Below are positions 56,833 to 64,000 of a DNA stretch of 64,000 nucleotides, in pieces (position 1 is the stretch's first letter; every line of letters starts with the position of its first letter). Position numbers and translations under genes: made by a program. The notes under the pieces were generated by a model, which saw only the letters and a program-made list of their open reading frames with translations, did no database searches and had not been told where the DNA came from. This DNA comes from Rhodothermus marinus (GTDB lineage: Bacteria; Bacteroidota; Rhodothermia; Rhodothermales; Rhodothermaceae), in assembly GCF_009936275.1 (NCBI RefSeq), contig NZ_AP019797.1, positions 859,501 to 923,500 on the forward strand, written 5' to 3'.

Positions 56833-57642
56833 TTAAGTGCTGAGATAACCACGAACGACCGATTCTACCACGAGATACCAGCCGTCGGCCAGCACGAACA
56901 GTAGCAGCTTGAGCGGCAGCGAGATCATGACCGGCGGCAGCATCATCATGCCCATGCTCATCAGCACGCTGGCGACGATCAAGTCCACCAGCAGAAAGGG
57001 CAGAAAGATCATAAAGCCGATCTGGAAGGCGATGCGCAGTTCGCTGATCACGAAGGCCGGGACCAGAATGTAGAAGGGCACGTCTTCGGGCCGGTCGAAG
57101 GCCTCGACACGGGCCAGGTCCATGAACAGCATCAGGTCTTTTTCGCGGGTCTGGCGCAGCATGAAAGCGCGCAGCGGCGCGGCGGCCCGTTCGAGCGCCA
57201 CCTGCTGGGTGATCTCGCCGTCCAGATAGGGCCGCAGCGCCTCGTCGTGAATCTGATCGAACACCGGGTACATGATGAACAGCGTCAGAAAGAGCGCCAG
57301 CCCGATCAGCACCTGCGTGGGCGGGGATTGTTGCAGGCCGAGTGCCGTCCGCAGGATGCTGAAGATGACCACCAGTCGGGTAAAACTGGTGGTCAGGATG
57401 ATGATGGCCGGAGCCAGCGACAGGATGGTGAGCAGCAGCAGCAGCTGCAGCGGCAGCGCGAAGTCTTCGTTCTCGCCGAGCTGAATGCGGGGGAGCGGGC
57501 CCAGCAGCGTGCTGCTGCCGGATGCAGGGGGCGTCTGCGGGGTGGTTTGCTGGGTTTGCGTCTGCTGGGCGAGGGCCGGCAGAGCAGGCCCCGGGAGCAG
57601 CAGGCACAGCGACAGTCCCAGAAGCGACAGCTTACGACGCAT
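56833..57642 (-). CDS. fliP: flagellar export gate protein FliP
   Basis: A 269-aa protein with a cleavable signal peptide (LLGLSLCLLLPGPALPALA), as is usual for FliP, then four membrane helices. The family signatures FTRLVVIFSILRTALGLQQSPPTQ (read in parts) and VPAFVISELRIAFQIGFMIFLPFL are intact. A Gln/Thr/Pro-rich stretch follows the signal. Its start overlaps the end of fliO by 11 nt. Confidence 0.95.
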   Translation of the reverse strand: MRRKLSLLGLSLCLLLPGPALPALAQQTQTQQTTPQTPPASGSSTLLGPLPRIQLGENEDFALPLQLLLLLTILSLAPAIIILTTSFTRLVVIFSILRTALGLQQSPPTQVLIGLALFLTLFIMYPVFDQIHDEALRPYLDGEITQQVALERAAAPLRAFMLRQTREKDLMLFMDLARVEAFDRPEDVPFYILVPAFVISELRIAFQIGFMIFLPFLLVDLIVASVLMSMGMMMLPPVMISLPLKLLLFVLADGWYLVVESVVRGYLST

Positions 57643-58186
57643 GGTCGGTCTGCGAGGCTCGTGCGGACAGGGTGGTGAGCATCCGGGCGAAGGTAGAGGA
57701 AGCAGTCGCTTCGGCCGAATGCTCGTGCTGCAGTTCCTGCGGAAGCGGCATACTTTTAAGCAGCGTGATCTGCTGGGAGGTGACGCCCAGAATCAGCAGT
57801 TCGTCCCCGCAGGCGACGAGGCGGATCTGCTGTCCGGGGCCCAGCGAGAGCTGGCCAATCGGGCGTAGCAGGGCGGGACCGGGGAGCGTGCGGGTGCGGC
57901 GGTGCAGATAGAGCGCCAGGACGGCTCCGGCGGCCAGAACAAGCAGCACCAGCACGTAGCGAACGCTCGGATAGGGGGAGGCCGACTCAGAGCGGACAGG
58001 CAGGGTCAGTGTGGAATCCGTGGGGACCGGCGGAGAAGAGGCGGGCGGCACAGCAGGAGCGGAGGCCCATTGCAATGCCAGCCAGAGCAAAACAAGCCCG
58101 ACGCCCAGCAGAAGCAGGCGGCGAAGCGGAAAGCCGCTGGCAGAACGCACACGAAACATCATGGCACGGTGTGGATGGGGTGGCAT
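57632..58186 (-). CDS. fliO: flagellar export assembly protein FliO
   Basis: A 184-aa frame; ATG 58162 (MMFRVRSASG) is an alternative start. One N-terminal hydrophobic helix (LLLLGVGLVLLWLAL) and a second near 75-93 (YVLVLLVLAAGAVLALYL) precede a cytoplasmic beta-rich domain (RPIGQLSLGPGQQIRLVACGDELLILGVT split over strands), as in FliO/FliZ proteins that assist FliP assembly. The extra N-terminal helix is probably a signal. It is placed before fliP, its usual position, and overlaps it by 11 nt. Confidence 0.85.
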   Translation of the reverse strand: MPPHPHRAMMFRVRSASGFPLRRLLLLGVGLVLLWLALQWASAPAVPPASSPPVPTDSTLTLPVRSESASPYPSVRYVLVLLVLAAGAVLALYLHRRTRTLPGPALLRPIGQLSLGPGQQIRLVACGDELLILGVTSQQITLLKSMPLPQELQHEHSAEATASSTFARMLTTLSARASQTDHAS

Positions 58187-58225
58187 TACGCTATCGCCAC
58201 CGGCCTGCCAACACCGTGCCAGTGA

Positions 58226-59107
58226 TCAGAGCAGGGTCTTCTCGCGCTGGCGGCTTCCGGTGACCAGGCTGGTAATGCGTACGCCGAACTGCTCGTCGAT
58301 CACGACGGCTTCGCCCTCGGCGATGAGCCGGCCGTTGGCATAAATTTCCAGCGGTTCACCGACCAGTTTTTCCAGTTCGATGATGCTGCCGGTGGTCAGT
58401 CGCAGCACGTCGGCCAGCGGCAGGCGGCGTCGGCCCAGCTCGACGACGATCTCCAGCTCGACATCGGCCAGCAGCTCCAGATTGCCTTTGACGCCGCCGT
58501 CGCCGATGCGCTCGGGGCCCAGTTCGCCAAAGGAGGCCGGACGTACTTCGACGGCCGGTTGCTCGGCGGCTCCTGCAGCCGTCGCCTTGGGTGCTCTGGA
58601 AGTCAGCTGTTGCGTCACGCTCGGAGGTAGCAGAATAAAGCCTTCGTGCCGGGCGTCGCCTATCTGGAGCGTGAACGGAAGCTGCAACAGCGAGTCGGGC
58701 AGTTCCACCGGAGGCTGGGCGGCCCCGGAACCGGGCTGCTGGACGACGAAGCTTACCTCGGGCAAGCGCACGCCTTCGGCGGCCAGTGCGTTGCGCAGCG
58801 TGCCGTAGCCCTGGGCGGCCACTTCTCCCAGCAGATCATCGGTGCCTTCGTCGCCGGGGTTGAGCGCTTCGCCGAGCATGGCCTGCGACAGGAGCGGGAT
58901 CCAGTCCGGCGTCAGCCCGATGGCAAACGGCTCACTGCGGGCCCAGATCAGCACCCGGTCGCCGGCCAGCTCGTTCAGCTGGTCACTCGTAACCGTGGCA
59001 GGCGTACCCAGCTCCAGAGTAAGCTCCTGATTCAGCAGCGTCTGAAGAAATTGCTGCAGGGCCTCACGGGTAGCCTCAAGCCGCGGAAGCGTTGGATTCG
59101 AGCTCAT
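58226..59107 (-). CDS. fliN: flagellar motor switch protein FliN (long, FliY-like)
   Basis: A 293-aa C-ring protein. The C-terminal ~75 residues are a SpoA/FliN domain (ADVELEIVVELGRRRLPLADVLRLTTGSIIELEKL in sections, then NGRLIAEGEAVVIDEQFGVRI). The first ~190 residues are an extension of CheC/FliM-like character (LLSQAMLGEALNPGDEGTDDL, LGEVAAQGYGTLRNAL), longer than the ~130-aa enterobacterial FliN and reminiscent of FliY; the phosphatase motif of CheC was not clearly seen. ATG 59107 overlaps fliM by 32 nt; TTG 59116 is an alternative. Confidence 0.88.
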   Translation of the reverse strand: MSSNPTLPRLEATREALQQFLQTLLNQELTLELGTPATVTSDQLNELAGDRVLIWARSEPFAIGLTPDWIPLLSQAMLGEALNPGDEGTDDLLGEVAAQGYGTLRNALAAEGVRLPEVSFVVQQPGSGAAQPPVELPDSLLQLPFTLQIGDARHEGFILLPPSVTQQLTSRAPKATAAGAAEQPAVEVRPASFGELGPERIGDGGVKGNLELLADVELEIVVELGRRRLPLADVLRLTTGSIIELEKLVGEPLEIYANGRLIAEGEAVVIDEQFGVRITSLVTGSRQREKTLL

Positions 59108-60122
59108 CTTCTTCAAGCGGTAGTTCCGGGGGGACGACTTCCAGAATGCGCAGGGCGCGGTGCTTGCCGGAGCGGCCGGGGATCGCTTTAAATTTCTCGC
59201 GGTCGCCGATGTACACCTGGACGGGCTGGTTCACCCGGCGCTCCAGCACGATCACGTCGCCCTCTTCGAGCGTCATCAATTCGCTGAGTTTGATCCGGGT
59301 GCGGCCCATCACGGCGCGCAGCTCCACCTCGATTTTTTCCAGCTGTTCTTCGTAGCGCTGACGAACGGCAGGAGGCACTTCGGTGGTGGAGCTGGAGCGC
59401 CACTGCTTCATGGCGCTGTGCCCCAGCATCCGTTCCAGCAGGATGTACGGATAGCAGATGTTGATAAAAGAGCGCTGCTCGTAAATCGAAACCTCGAACG
59501 TAGCCACCAGCGCTGGCTCGACACCCGGCAGGATCTGGACGAACTCGGCGTTCGATTCGAAACCGGCTTCCTCCAGGTGGATTTCGTGAATCTGTTTCCA
59601 GGCCTTTTCCAGCTCCCGAAACGCCCGCATCATGACTTTGTCCATGATGCGGCGCTCGATCTGGGAAAGCTCCCGCGGTTTGCGCAGAAAGATGCCCGGT
59701 CCACCGAAAAGCTTCTCTACCGTGAAAATGGCCAGGCGAGGGTCAAGCTCCAGGACGATTTTCTGGTGCAGTGGATGGACGTCGACCACGTAGAGCGCCG
59801 AAGGCGGGGCGCTGGACATGACGAACTCGGAGTAGAGCACCTGGTCGATGGCCGACAGGCCGATGTCGACCAGCGTGCGGAGCTGGGCGGAAAGATAGAC
59901 CGAAAGATCGCGGGCGAAGGCTTCGTGCACGTAGTGCAGGACCCGCATCTGGTCCTGCGAAAACAGCCGAGGCCGCTTGAAGTTGTAGGGGAGAATCTTC
60001 TTCTCCGCCTCGGCCGTCATCATCGACTCGAGGGCCTCGAGGTCGTAGTCGCCCTGTTCACCGATCTGGCTACGGACCTCAAGGAGTATGTCGATTTCTT
60101 CCTGGCTAAGTGGCTTAGCCAT
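59076..60122 (-). CDS. fliM: flagellar motor switch protein FliM
   Basis: A 348-aa C-ring protein that binds phospho-CheY. The N-terminal LSQEEIDILL (5-14) is the CheY-binding peptide. The middle domain has YNFKRPRLFSQDQMRVLHYVHEAFAR (in parts) and FGGPG; the C-terminal SpoA domain (RTRIKLSELMTLEEGDVIVLERRVNQPVQVYIG in parts) joins FliN. Length is normal. It lies 8 nt after fliL and overlaps fliN. Confidence 0.96.
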   Translation of the reverse strand: MAKPLSQEEIDILLEVRSQIGEQGDYDLEALESMMTAEAEKKILPYNFKRPRLFSQDQMRVLHYVHEAFARDLSVYLSAQLRTLVDIGLSAIDQVLYSEFVMSSAPPSALYVVDVHPLHQKIVLELDPRLAIFTVEKLFGGPGIFLRKPRELSQIERRIMDKVMMRAFRELEKAWKQIHEIHLEEAGFESNAEFVQILPGVEPALVATFEVSIYEQRSFINICYPYILLERMLGHSAMKQWRSSSTTEVPPAVRQRYEEQLEKIEVELRAVMGRTRIKLSELMTLEEGDVIVLERRVNQPVQVYIGDREKFKAIPGRSGKHRALRILEVVPPELPLEEDELESNASAA

Positions 60123-60130
60123 GGCCCTCC

Positions 60131-60685
60131 TTACTGCAGAACGTATTGCGTGAAGTAAACGCGGTCAATTTTTCCTTTGCGGAGGACAGCATTGACCGCG
60201 TCGCGCAACTCCTGTTTGAGCTGCGTGCGCAGGCTGATGTCGGCCAGTTCCTCGACGGTGCGCTGGCCGAGCAACTTGAGCACGGTATCGCGCACGACGA
60301 CTTCTTTCTCCTTCAGCTCTTCCAGCACGCCACCTTCGGCGCTTTCCAGCCCCAGATTGATCATCAGGTAGCGGGTCCCGTCGGTTCCGGCCGGGTTGAT
60401 GATGAAACCCTGTAGCTCCATGAACTGGCCGTACTCGACGGGCTTTTCTTCTGCTTCCGTATCATCATCCGTGCCAGAAAACTGCTCGGCGGCCTGAGCC
60501 AGGCTGGGATAGTAGAAGTAGGCCAGCCAGGCACCGGCGGCCGTAGGCCCCAGCGTCAGCGCAACCAGCAGCAGGCGGGCCAGCAGGCGGCGACCTCCGC
60601 CCGAAGATTGCTCCTGTTTCTGCGCTACTTCTTCACCGGGGGTATCAGGCGTTTCAGGTACGGATTGCTGTGCTCGTTCTGCCAT
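60131..60685 (-). CDS. fliL: flagellar basal body-associated protein FliL
   Basis: A 184-aa protein with a disordered N-terminus (Glu, Gln, Pro rich), one membrane helix (about 33-55, LLARLLLVALTLGPTAAGAWLAYF split) and a periplasmic FliL domain (FMELQGFIINPAGTDGTRYLMINLGLE in parts, ending with KIDRVYFTQYVLQ). It supports stator function. GGGAG precedes the ATG at 60685. Its start lies 61 nt inside the end of motB, an unusually long overlap. Confidence 0.9.
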   Translation of the reverse strand: MAERAQQSVPETPDTPGEEVAQKQEQSSGGGRRLLARLLLVALTLGPTAAGAWLAYFYYPSLAQAAEQFSGTDDDTEAEEKPVEYGQFMELQGFIINPAGTDGTRYLMINLGLESAEGGVLEELKEKEVVVRDTVLKLLGQRTVEELADISLRTQLKQELRDAVNAVLRKGKIDRVYFTQYVLQ

Positions 60686-61386
60686 GGCTCCCAGTTGAAT
60701 AGGATTTCGACGCGGCGGTTACGGGCCCGTCCTTCCGGTGTCGCGTTGGTATCTCGTGGATGGAATTCACCGTACCCTACCGCCATGTAGCGCGAAGGGG
60801 GCAGGGCATTGGTCTGCTCCAGCAGAAAGCGAACGACCGCAGCAGCCCGTGCCGCCGACAGCTCCCAGTTGGAGGGGAAACGGGCGGTGTGGATGGGACG
60901 GTCATCGGTGTGGCCTTCGACGACGACCGACTCGATCCGGTCGTCGATAATCCCGGCCAGAATGCGTAGAATCGTACGGGACGGTTCGATGATTTCGGCC
61001 TCGCCGGACCGAAACATGATGGAGTCTGTGATGATCAGGTGCAATCCCCTGTCGGTCAGGTTCACCTGCACCTTGCCTTCCAGGTTGTGCTCCTGCAGGT
61101 ACTGAATCAGTTCCTCATATTTCTCCAGCTGCTCTTTTGAAAGTCGACGTTGGACTACCTGATTTTTCATGGAAGGGATGACCGCTTCGCTCTGCAACAT
61201 GCCGGTCCGCCCCTGAAAGAAGCTGAGCGCTTCTTTGAACTTTTTGACCTCAACCTCCGACATGGCCACGATCATGACGAAAAAGGTCAACAGCAGCGTG
61301 GCCATGTCGCTGAAGGTGGTCATCCAGAACGGAGCCGAGGGCTCCTCGTCTTCCTCTTCCTGAGGCTGTTGCACTTCTTCCGGCAT
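60625..61386 (-). CDS. motB: flagellar stator protein MotB
   Basis: A 253-aa stator subunit that anchors MotA to peptidoglycan. One membrane helix (about 21-42, WMTTFSDMATLLLTFFVMIV in part) contains the ion-binding Asp D27. The plug and linker follow, then an OmpA-like peptidoglycan-binding domain (VVEGHTDDRPIHTARFPSNWELSAARA in parts, GYGEFHP, NRRVEI). The C-terminal ~20 residues extend into fliL. motA lies 19 nt upstream. Confidence 0.94.
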   Translation of the reverse strand: MPEEVQQPQEEEDEEPSAPFWMTTFSDMATLLLTFFVMIVAMSEVEVKKFKEALSFFQGRTGMLQSEAVIPSMKNQVVQRRLSKEQLEKYEELIQYLQEHNLEGKVQVNLTDRGLHLIITDSIMFRSGEAEIIEPSRTILRILAGIIDDRIESVVVEGHTDDRPIHTARFPSNWELSAARAAAVVRFLLEQTNALPPSRYMAVGYGEFHPRDTNATPEGRARNRRVEILFNWEPWQNEHSNPYLKRLIPPVKK

Positions 61387-61405
61387 GGCTCAGCGGCGGG
61401 TGTTG

Positions 61406-62194
61406 TTAGGCGGCTTTGGCCAGGTGCGGGGCTTCTTCTTTAGCACTGGCTTCCTGATTACCGGCAAGCATCTGAAGGCGCTTCTCGATCATGCTGGGAC
61501 TATCGCCCCGGACAATGGAAAGAATGCCGACGCGGGTCATTTCGCGGGCTTTCTGCAGCAGGGCCAGCTGCACTTTGGTCTTGTTGGCCAGCGGCAGAAA
61601 AATCAGGTTGGCCAGCACGGCCCCGTAAAGCGTGGTAAGCATCGCCACGGCCATTCCTGCACCGATCTGGGTCGGATCGGTGAGGTTCTGCATCATCTGC
61701 ACCAGGCCGATCAGCGTCCCGATCATGCCGAACGAAGGTGCGAACGTACCCGCCGAGTTCATGATCTTGGCAAAGAGTTGCATCGGGCGGAATTCTTCTG
61801 CCATACGAACCTGCAGCATCTCGGCGATTTCCTGCTCTTCGATGCCATCGACGGCCATCTCCAATCCGAAGCGGATGAACTCGTCCTCTACTTCAGCAAG
61901 ACGCCGATCCAGCGCCAGCAGGCCTTCGCGGCGGGCCGTGCGGGACAGGTCGGTGAACAGGTGTACGTACTGGTTCAGATCGGGCGGGTTGAATTTCAGC
62001 AACCCCTGCAGCCCGGGGATAACGACTTTAAGTTCGTCAAAGGAATAGGCAACCAGCAGCGCCGCCACAGTGCCCCCCACTGTGATGAGCACAGAGGGAA
62101 TATCTATGAAGGTGAGCCAGTTGCCCCCCAGAAAAATGGCGGCAAAGATCAGCGCAAAACCCAGTCCTAAGCCGATCGGCGTGGATTTCTCCAT
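61406..62194 (-). CDS. motA: flagellar stator protein MotA
   Basis: A 262-aa membrane protein with four helices (about 6-24, 32-51, 146-170, 182-205), forming the ion channel with MotB. GMIGTLIGLVQMMQNLTDPTQIGAGMAVAMLTTLYGAVLAN (in parts) is the conserved core around helices 3 and 4; the two conserved Pro residues are near P147 and in the second helix region. The sequence style resembles the PomA/MotP-like group, so proton or sodium coupling is uncertain. A FliA-type promoter precedes it. Confidence 0.94.
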   Translation of the reverse strand: MEKSTPIGLGLGFALIFAAIFLGGNWLTFIDIPSVLITVGGTVAALLVAYSFDELKVVIPGLQGLLKFNPPDLNQYVHLFTDLSRTARREGLLALDRRLAEVEDEFIRFGLEMAVDGIEEQEIAEMLQVRMAEEFRPMQLFAKIMNSAGTFAPSFGMIGTLIGLVQMMQNLTDPTQIGAGMAVAMLTTLYGAVLANLIFLPLANKTKVQLALLQKAREMTRVGILSIVRGDSPSMIEKRLQMLAGNQEASAKEEAPHLAKAA

Positions 62195-62274
62195 GGCGAC
62201 ACCGTCCCGTACTTCAAGGTGGCCGGACTCTCAGGACGTACTGCGCGCTCCAAAAGGGCAGACGCCCGGGGAAA

Positions 62275-62301
62275 GTATCGGCAGTTCAGGAGGCAGCTTA
62301 A
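62275..62301 (-). promoter_or_regulatory. predicted FliA (sigma-28) promoter upstream of motA
   Basis: On the minus strand, GCCGATAC (62275-62282) matches the flagellar sigma -10 consensus GCCGATAA at seven of eight positions. TTAA (62298-62301) lies 15 nt upstream, where TAAA is expected, giving the correct FliA spacing. It overlaps the cheB stop codon and is about 80 nt ahead of the motA ATG. Confidence 0.5.
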
Positions 62302-63359
62302 GGGGAGACAGGCTGGGCGACCGGCGTGCAACCCAGGCTTCGGGCCAGGAATGGACCGATCTGCTCCAGCGGCAGCACCGCATCGCTCAGTCCGGCCTCG
62401 GCCACGGCGCGGGGCATGCCATAGACCACGCAGGTGGCCTCGTCCTGGGTGATCACTTTGCCGCCGTGCTGCTTGATCAGGCGGGCGCCTTCCAATCCGT
62501 CGCGACCCATGCCGGTCATCACGACGGCCAGCACCTTGCCCCCGAAGGCCTGGCAGACACTCTGAAACATGACGTCCACCGAGGGGCGGTGCAGCGTGGC
62601 CGGTTCGACAGGCGTTCGGATCACCGGCACGTGGCCGTTGCGGCGCTCGAGTACCAGATGACGCCCGCCGGGGGCCAGAAAGACCCGCCCGGGCTCCAGC
62701 GGCATGCCCTCTTCCGCTTCGACCACCGTCAGCGGACTGAGGCTGTTCAACCGCTCGGCGAGCGAACGGGTAAAGTGGGGGGGCATGTGCTGGACGATCA
62801 GCACCGGCACGGGCAGGTCGGCCGGAAGCGCCGGAATGACCTGCTGGAGGGCGCGGGGGCCGCCGGTGGAAACGCCGATGGCAATAGCGCGGGCTTCGCG
62901 AAAGCGAAACGCCGGCAGCGCCTCGGTGCCCGGGGCGGCGGACCTGCGACGCGTCGGTAGCGGACGCGTGCGGGCGATCGTCTTGATTTTTTCCAGCAGT
63001 TCAGCGCGAATGCGCGAGATTTCGATGGAGACGTACGAGTGCTGCTTGGGGATGAAATCGACGGCACCGGCTTCCAGCGCTTCGATCGTCGCCTGCGCGC
63101 CTTCCTGCGTCAGCGAGCTGACCATGATGACGGGCACAGGATGCTCGCGCATGATGCGCCGCAGCGCTGTCAGCCCGTCCATGCGCGGCATTTCGACATC
63201 GAGCGTAACGATGTCGGGCTTGAGTTCCCGCACTTTCTCGATGGCTTCCAGCCCGTCGCGGGCCGTGCCCACCACTTCGACTTCCGGGTCGCCCTCCAGC
63301 ATGATGGAGAGCGCCTTGCGCATGAAAGCCGAATCGTCGACGATGAGTACGCGAATCAT
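62298..63359 (-). CDS. cheB: chemotaxis response regulator protein-glutamate methylesterase CheB
   Basis: A 353-aa protein that removes methyl groups from chemoreceptors (or deamidates them) after phosphorylation by CheA. The receiver domain (1-120) has the acidic pair VDDS and the phospho-accepting D54 (TLDVEMP). The esterase domain (from ~155) has S164 (GVSTGGP), H191 (QHMPP) and D287 (GMGRDGLEG) as the catalytic triad. Full length for CheB. It lies 23 nt after cheA. Confidence 0.96.
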   Translation of the reverse strand: MIRVLIVDDSAFMRKALSIMLEGDPEVEVVGTARDGLEAIEKVRELKPDIVTLDVEMPRMDGLTALRRIMREHPVPVIMVSSLTQEGAQATIEALEAGAVDFIPKQHSYVSIEISRIRAELLEKIKTIARTRPLPTRRRSAAPGTEALPAFRFREARAIAIGVSTGGPRALQQVIPALPADLPVPVLIVQHMPPHFTRSLAERLNSLSPLTVVEAEEGMPLEPGRVFLAPGGRHLVLERRNGHVPVIRTPVEPATLHRPSVDVMFQSVCQAFGGKVLAVVMTGMGRDGLEGARLIKQHGGKVITQDEATCVVYGMPRAVAEAGLSDAVLPLEQIGPFLARSLGCTPVAQPVSP

Positions 63360-63382
63360 GGACTTTCTCTGCAGATAGCGGT

Positions 63383-64000
63383 TCAGGCTGTGACCAGCGC
63401 AGCCTGGAAGGCTTCACTGCCGCGGAGACGCTGCGTTTCCATGCGCACCAGCTCGCCCACATCCAGAATCATGATCACCCGACCGTCGCCGAGGATCGTG
63501 GTCCCGGCCACGCCGGGCACCTTCTTGAGGTAGTTGCCCAGCGGCTTAATCACGATTTCCTTCTGGCCGATCAGATCGTCCACGATCAGGCCCAGGCGAT
63601 GGTGGGCGATGCCCACAATGACGGCGTAGGCGCGCTCGGGATGGTACGTCCAGCCAGGTACCTGCAGCATTTCGCCCACGCGCAGCAGTGGAATGACCGC
63701 GTCGCGCAGGCGGATGACTTCGCGGCCTTTGATGGTGTATACCGTGTCGGGCTCGAGCCCGACCACTTCAATGACCGAATGCAGCGGAATGGCGAAGGCT
63801 TCTTCGCCCACGCGCACCAGCAGGCTCTGGATGATGGCCAGCGTCAGCGGCAGCTTGAGCGTGAAGCGCGTGCCCTGACCGGGCACCGAGTGGACGCTGA
63901 TGGTGCCGTTCAGTTTGGTGATGTTGGTCTTGACCACGTCCATGCCCACGCCCCGACCTGATACTTTGCTGACGCGCTGGGCCGTGCTGAAGCCGGCCCG
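63383..64000 (-). CDS. cheA: chemotaxis histidine kinase CheA (C-terminal part, truncated by window end)
   Basis: The frame is open to the last base of the window (codon phase starts at 64000), so 205 residues of the C-terminus are present. The first visible residues carry the ATP-lid end of the kinase domain (RAGFSTAQRVSKVSGRGVGMDVV in parts; the GRGVGMD motif is the G2 box of CheA). The rest is the CheW-like regulatory domain (EAFAIPLHSVIEVV...IRLRDAVIPLLRVGEML...GLIVDDLIGQKEIVIKPLG). It should form the receptor array with CheW. The phosphotransfer and dimerisation domains lie outside. Confidence 0.95.
   Translation of the reverse strand, partial: RAGFSTAQRVSKVSGRGVGMDVVKTNITKLNGTISVHSVPGQGTRFTLKLPLTLAIIQSLLVRVGEEAFAIPLHSVIEVVGLEPDTVYTIKGREVIRLRDAVIPLLRVGEMLQVPGWTYHPERAYAVIVGIAHHRLGLIVDDLIGQKEIVIKPLGNYLKKVPGVAGTTILGDGRVIMILDVGELVRMETQRLRGSEAFQAALVTA

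Overview
This window is a GC-rich chromosomal stretch with no gap over about 300 bases lacking an explained feature. Its best fit is a thermophilic, Rhodothermus-like member of the Bacteroidota/Rhodothermota. The reasons are two secreted proteins with a YPNPF or FlgD-like C-terminal sorting tail, a DUF4783-type protein, several Bacteroidota-type -7 promoter elements (TATCTTTA/G) and the overall gene content. The assignment rests on family recognition, not on a database search. No rRNA, tRNA, CRISPR array, insertion sequence or prophage was seen.

Layout. 1-2635: tail of an unknown protein, then a secreted protein made of eight DUF5666-like repeats. 2920-7753: valS, pyrB and a convergent sugar aminotransferase. 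7860-10449: a 41-aa membrane peptide, a TPR protein, a LOG-family protein and an OmpA-type lipoprotein. 10647-22421: a long co-directional run of a sugar nucleotidyltransferase, mutS2, a 2-hydroxyacid dehydrogenase, a DUF4783-type protein, a very large NtrY-like histidine kinase, trkA and trkH. 22628-32972: a branched-chain amino acid operon (leader peptide, ilvB, ilvN, ilvC, leuB, leuA, leuC, leuD, cimA). 32960-37259: a secreted subtilase and mazG. 37540-41242: ssb, degP and fumC. 41392-46767: panC, panD, a WG-repeat protein, a 3-hydroxyacyl-CoA dehydrogenase, a tail-anchored peptide, phoH and dapF. 46823-46907: a small palindromic repeat. 47065-64000, all on the minus strand: ppiD, then a flagellar and chemotaxis block that reads, in transcription order, cheA (partial), cheB, motA, motB, fliL, fliM, fliN, fliO, fliP, fliQ, fliR, flhB, flhA, flhF, flhG, a small unknown membrane protein, and fliA.

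How the genes work together. The ilv/leu operon can make 2-oxobutyrate from pyruvate through citramalate (cimA plus leuC, leuD and leuB) and feed it, with pyruvate, to ilvB, ilvN and ilvC; ilvD and the transaminase must lie elsewhere. Upstream of ilvB is a 66-codon leader ORF with a good ribosome binding site. It ends in a run of Leu, Ile and Val codons that favours synonymous codons uncommon in the neighbouring genes, followed by competing RNA pairings, one of which can cover the ilvB ribosome binding site. This is the strongest candidate for an undescribed regulatory system here. The flagellar block encodes the export gate, C-ring proteins, stator, placement proteins FlhF and FlhG, and the sigma factor FliA. 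A FliA-type promoter lies just upstream of motA, which would close a feedback loop. Flagella are unusual in this phylum.

Other points of interest are structured RNA ahead of ssb and between leuB and leuA, an FlhF with altered GTPase motifs, and a giant kinase transcribed with a potassium uptake system.
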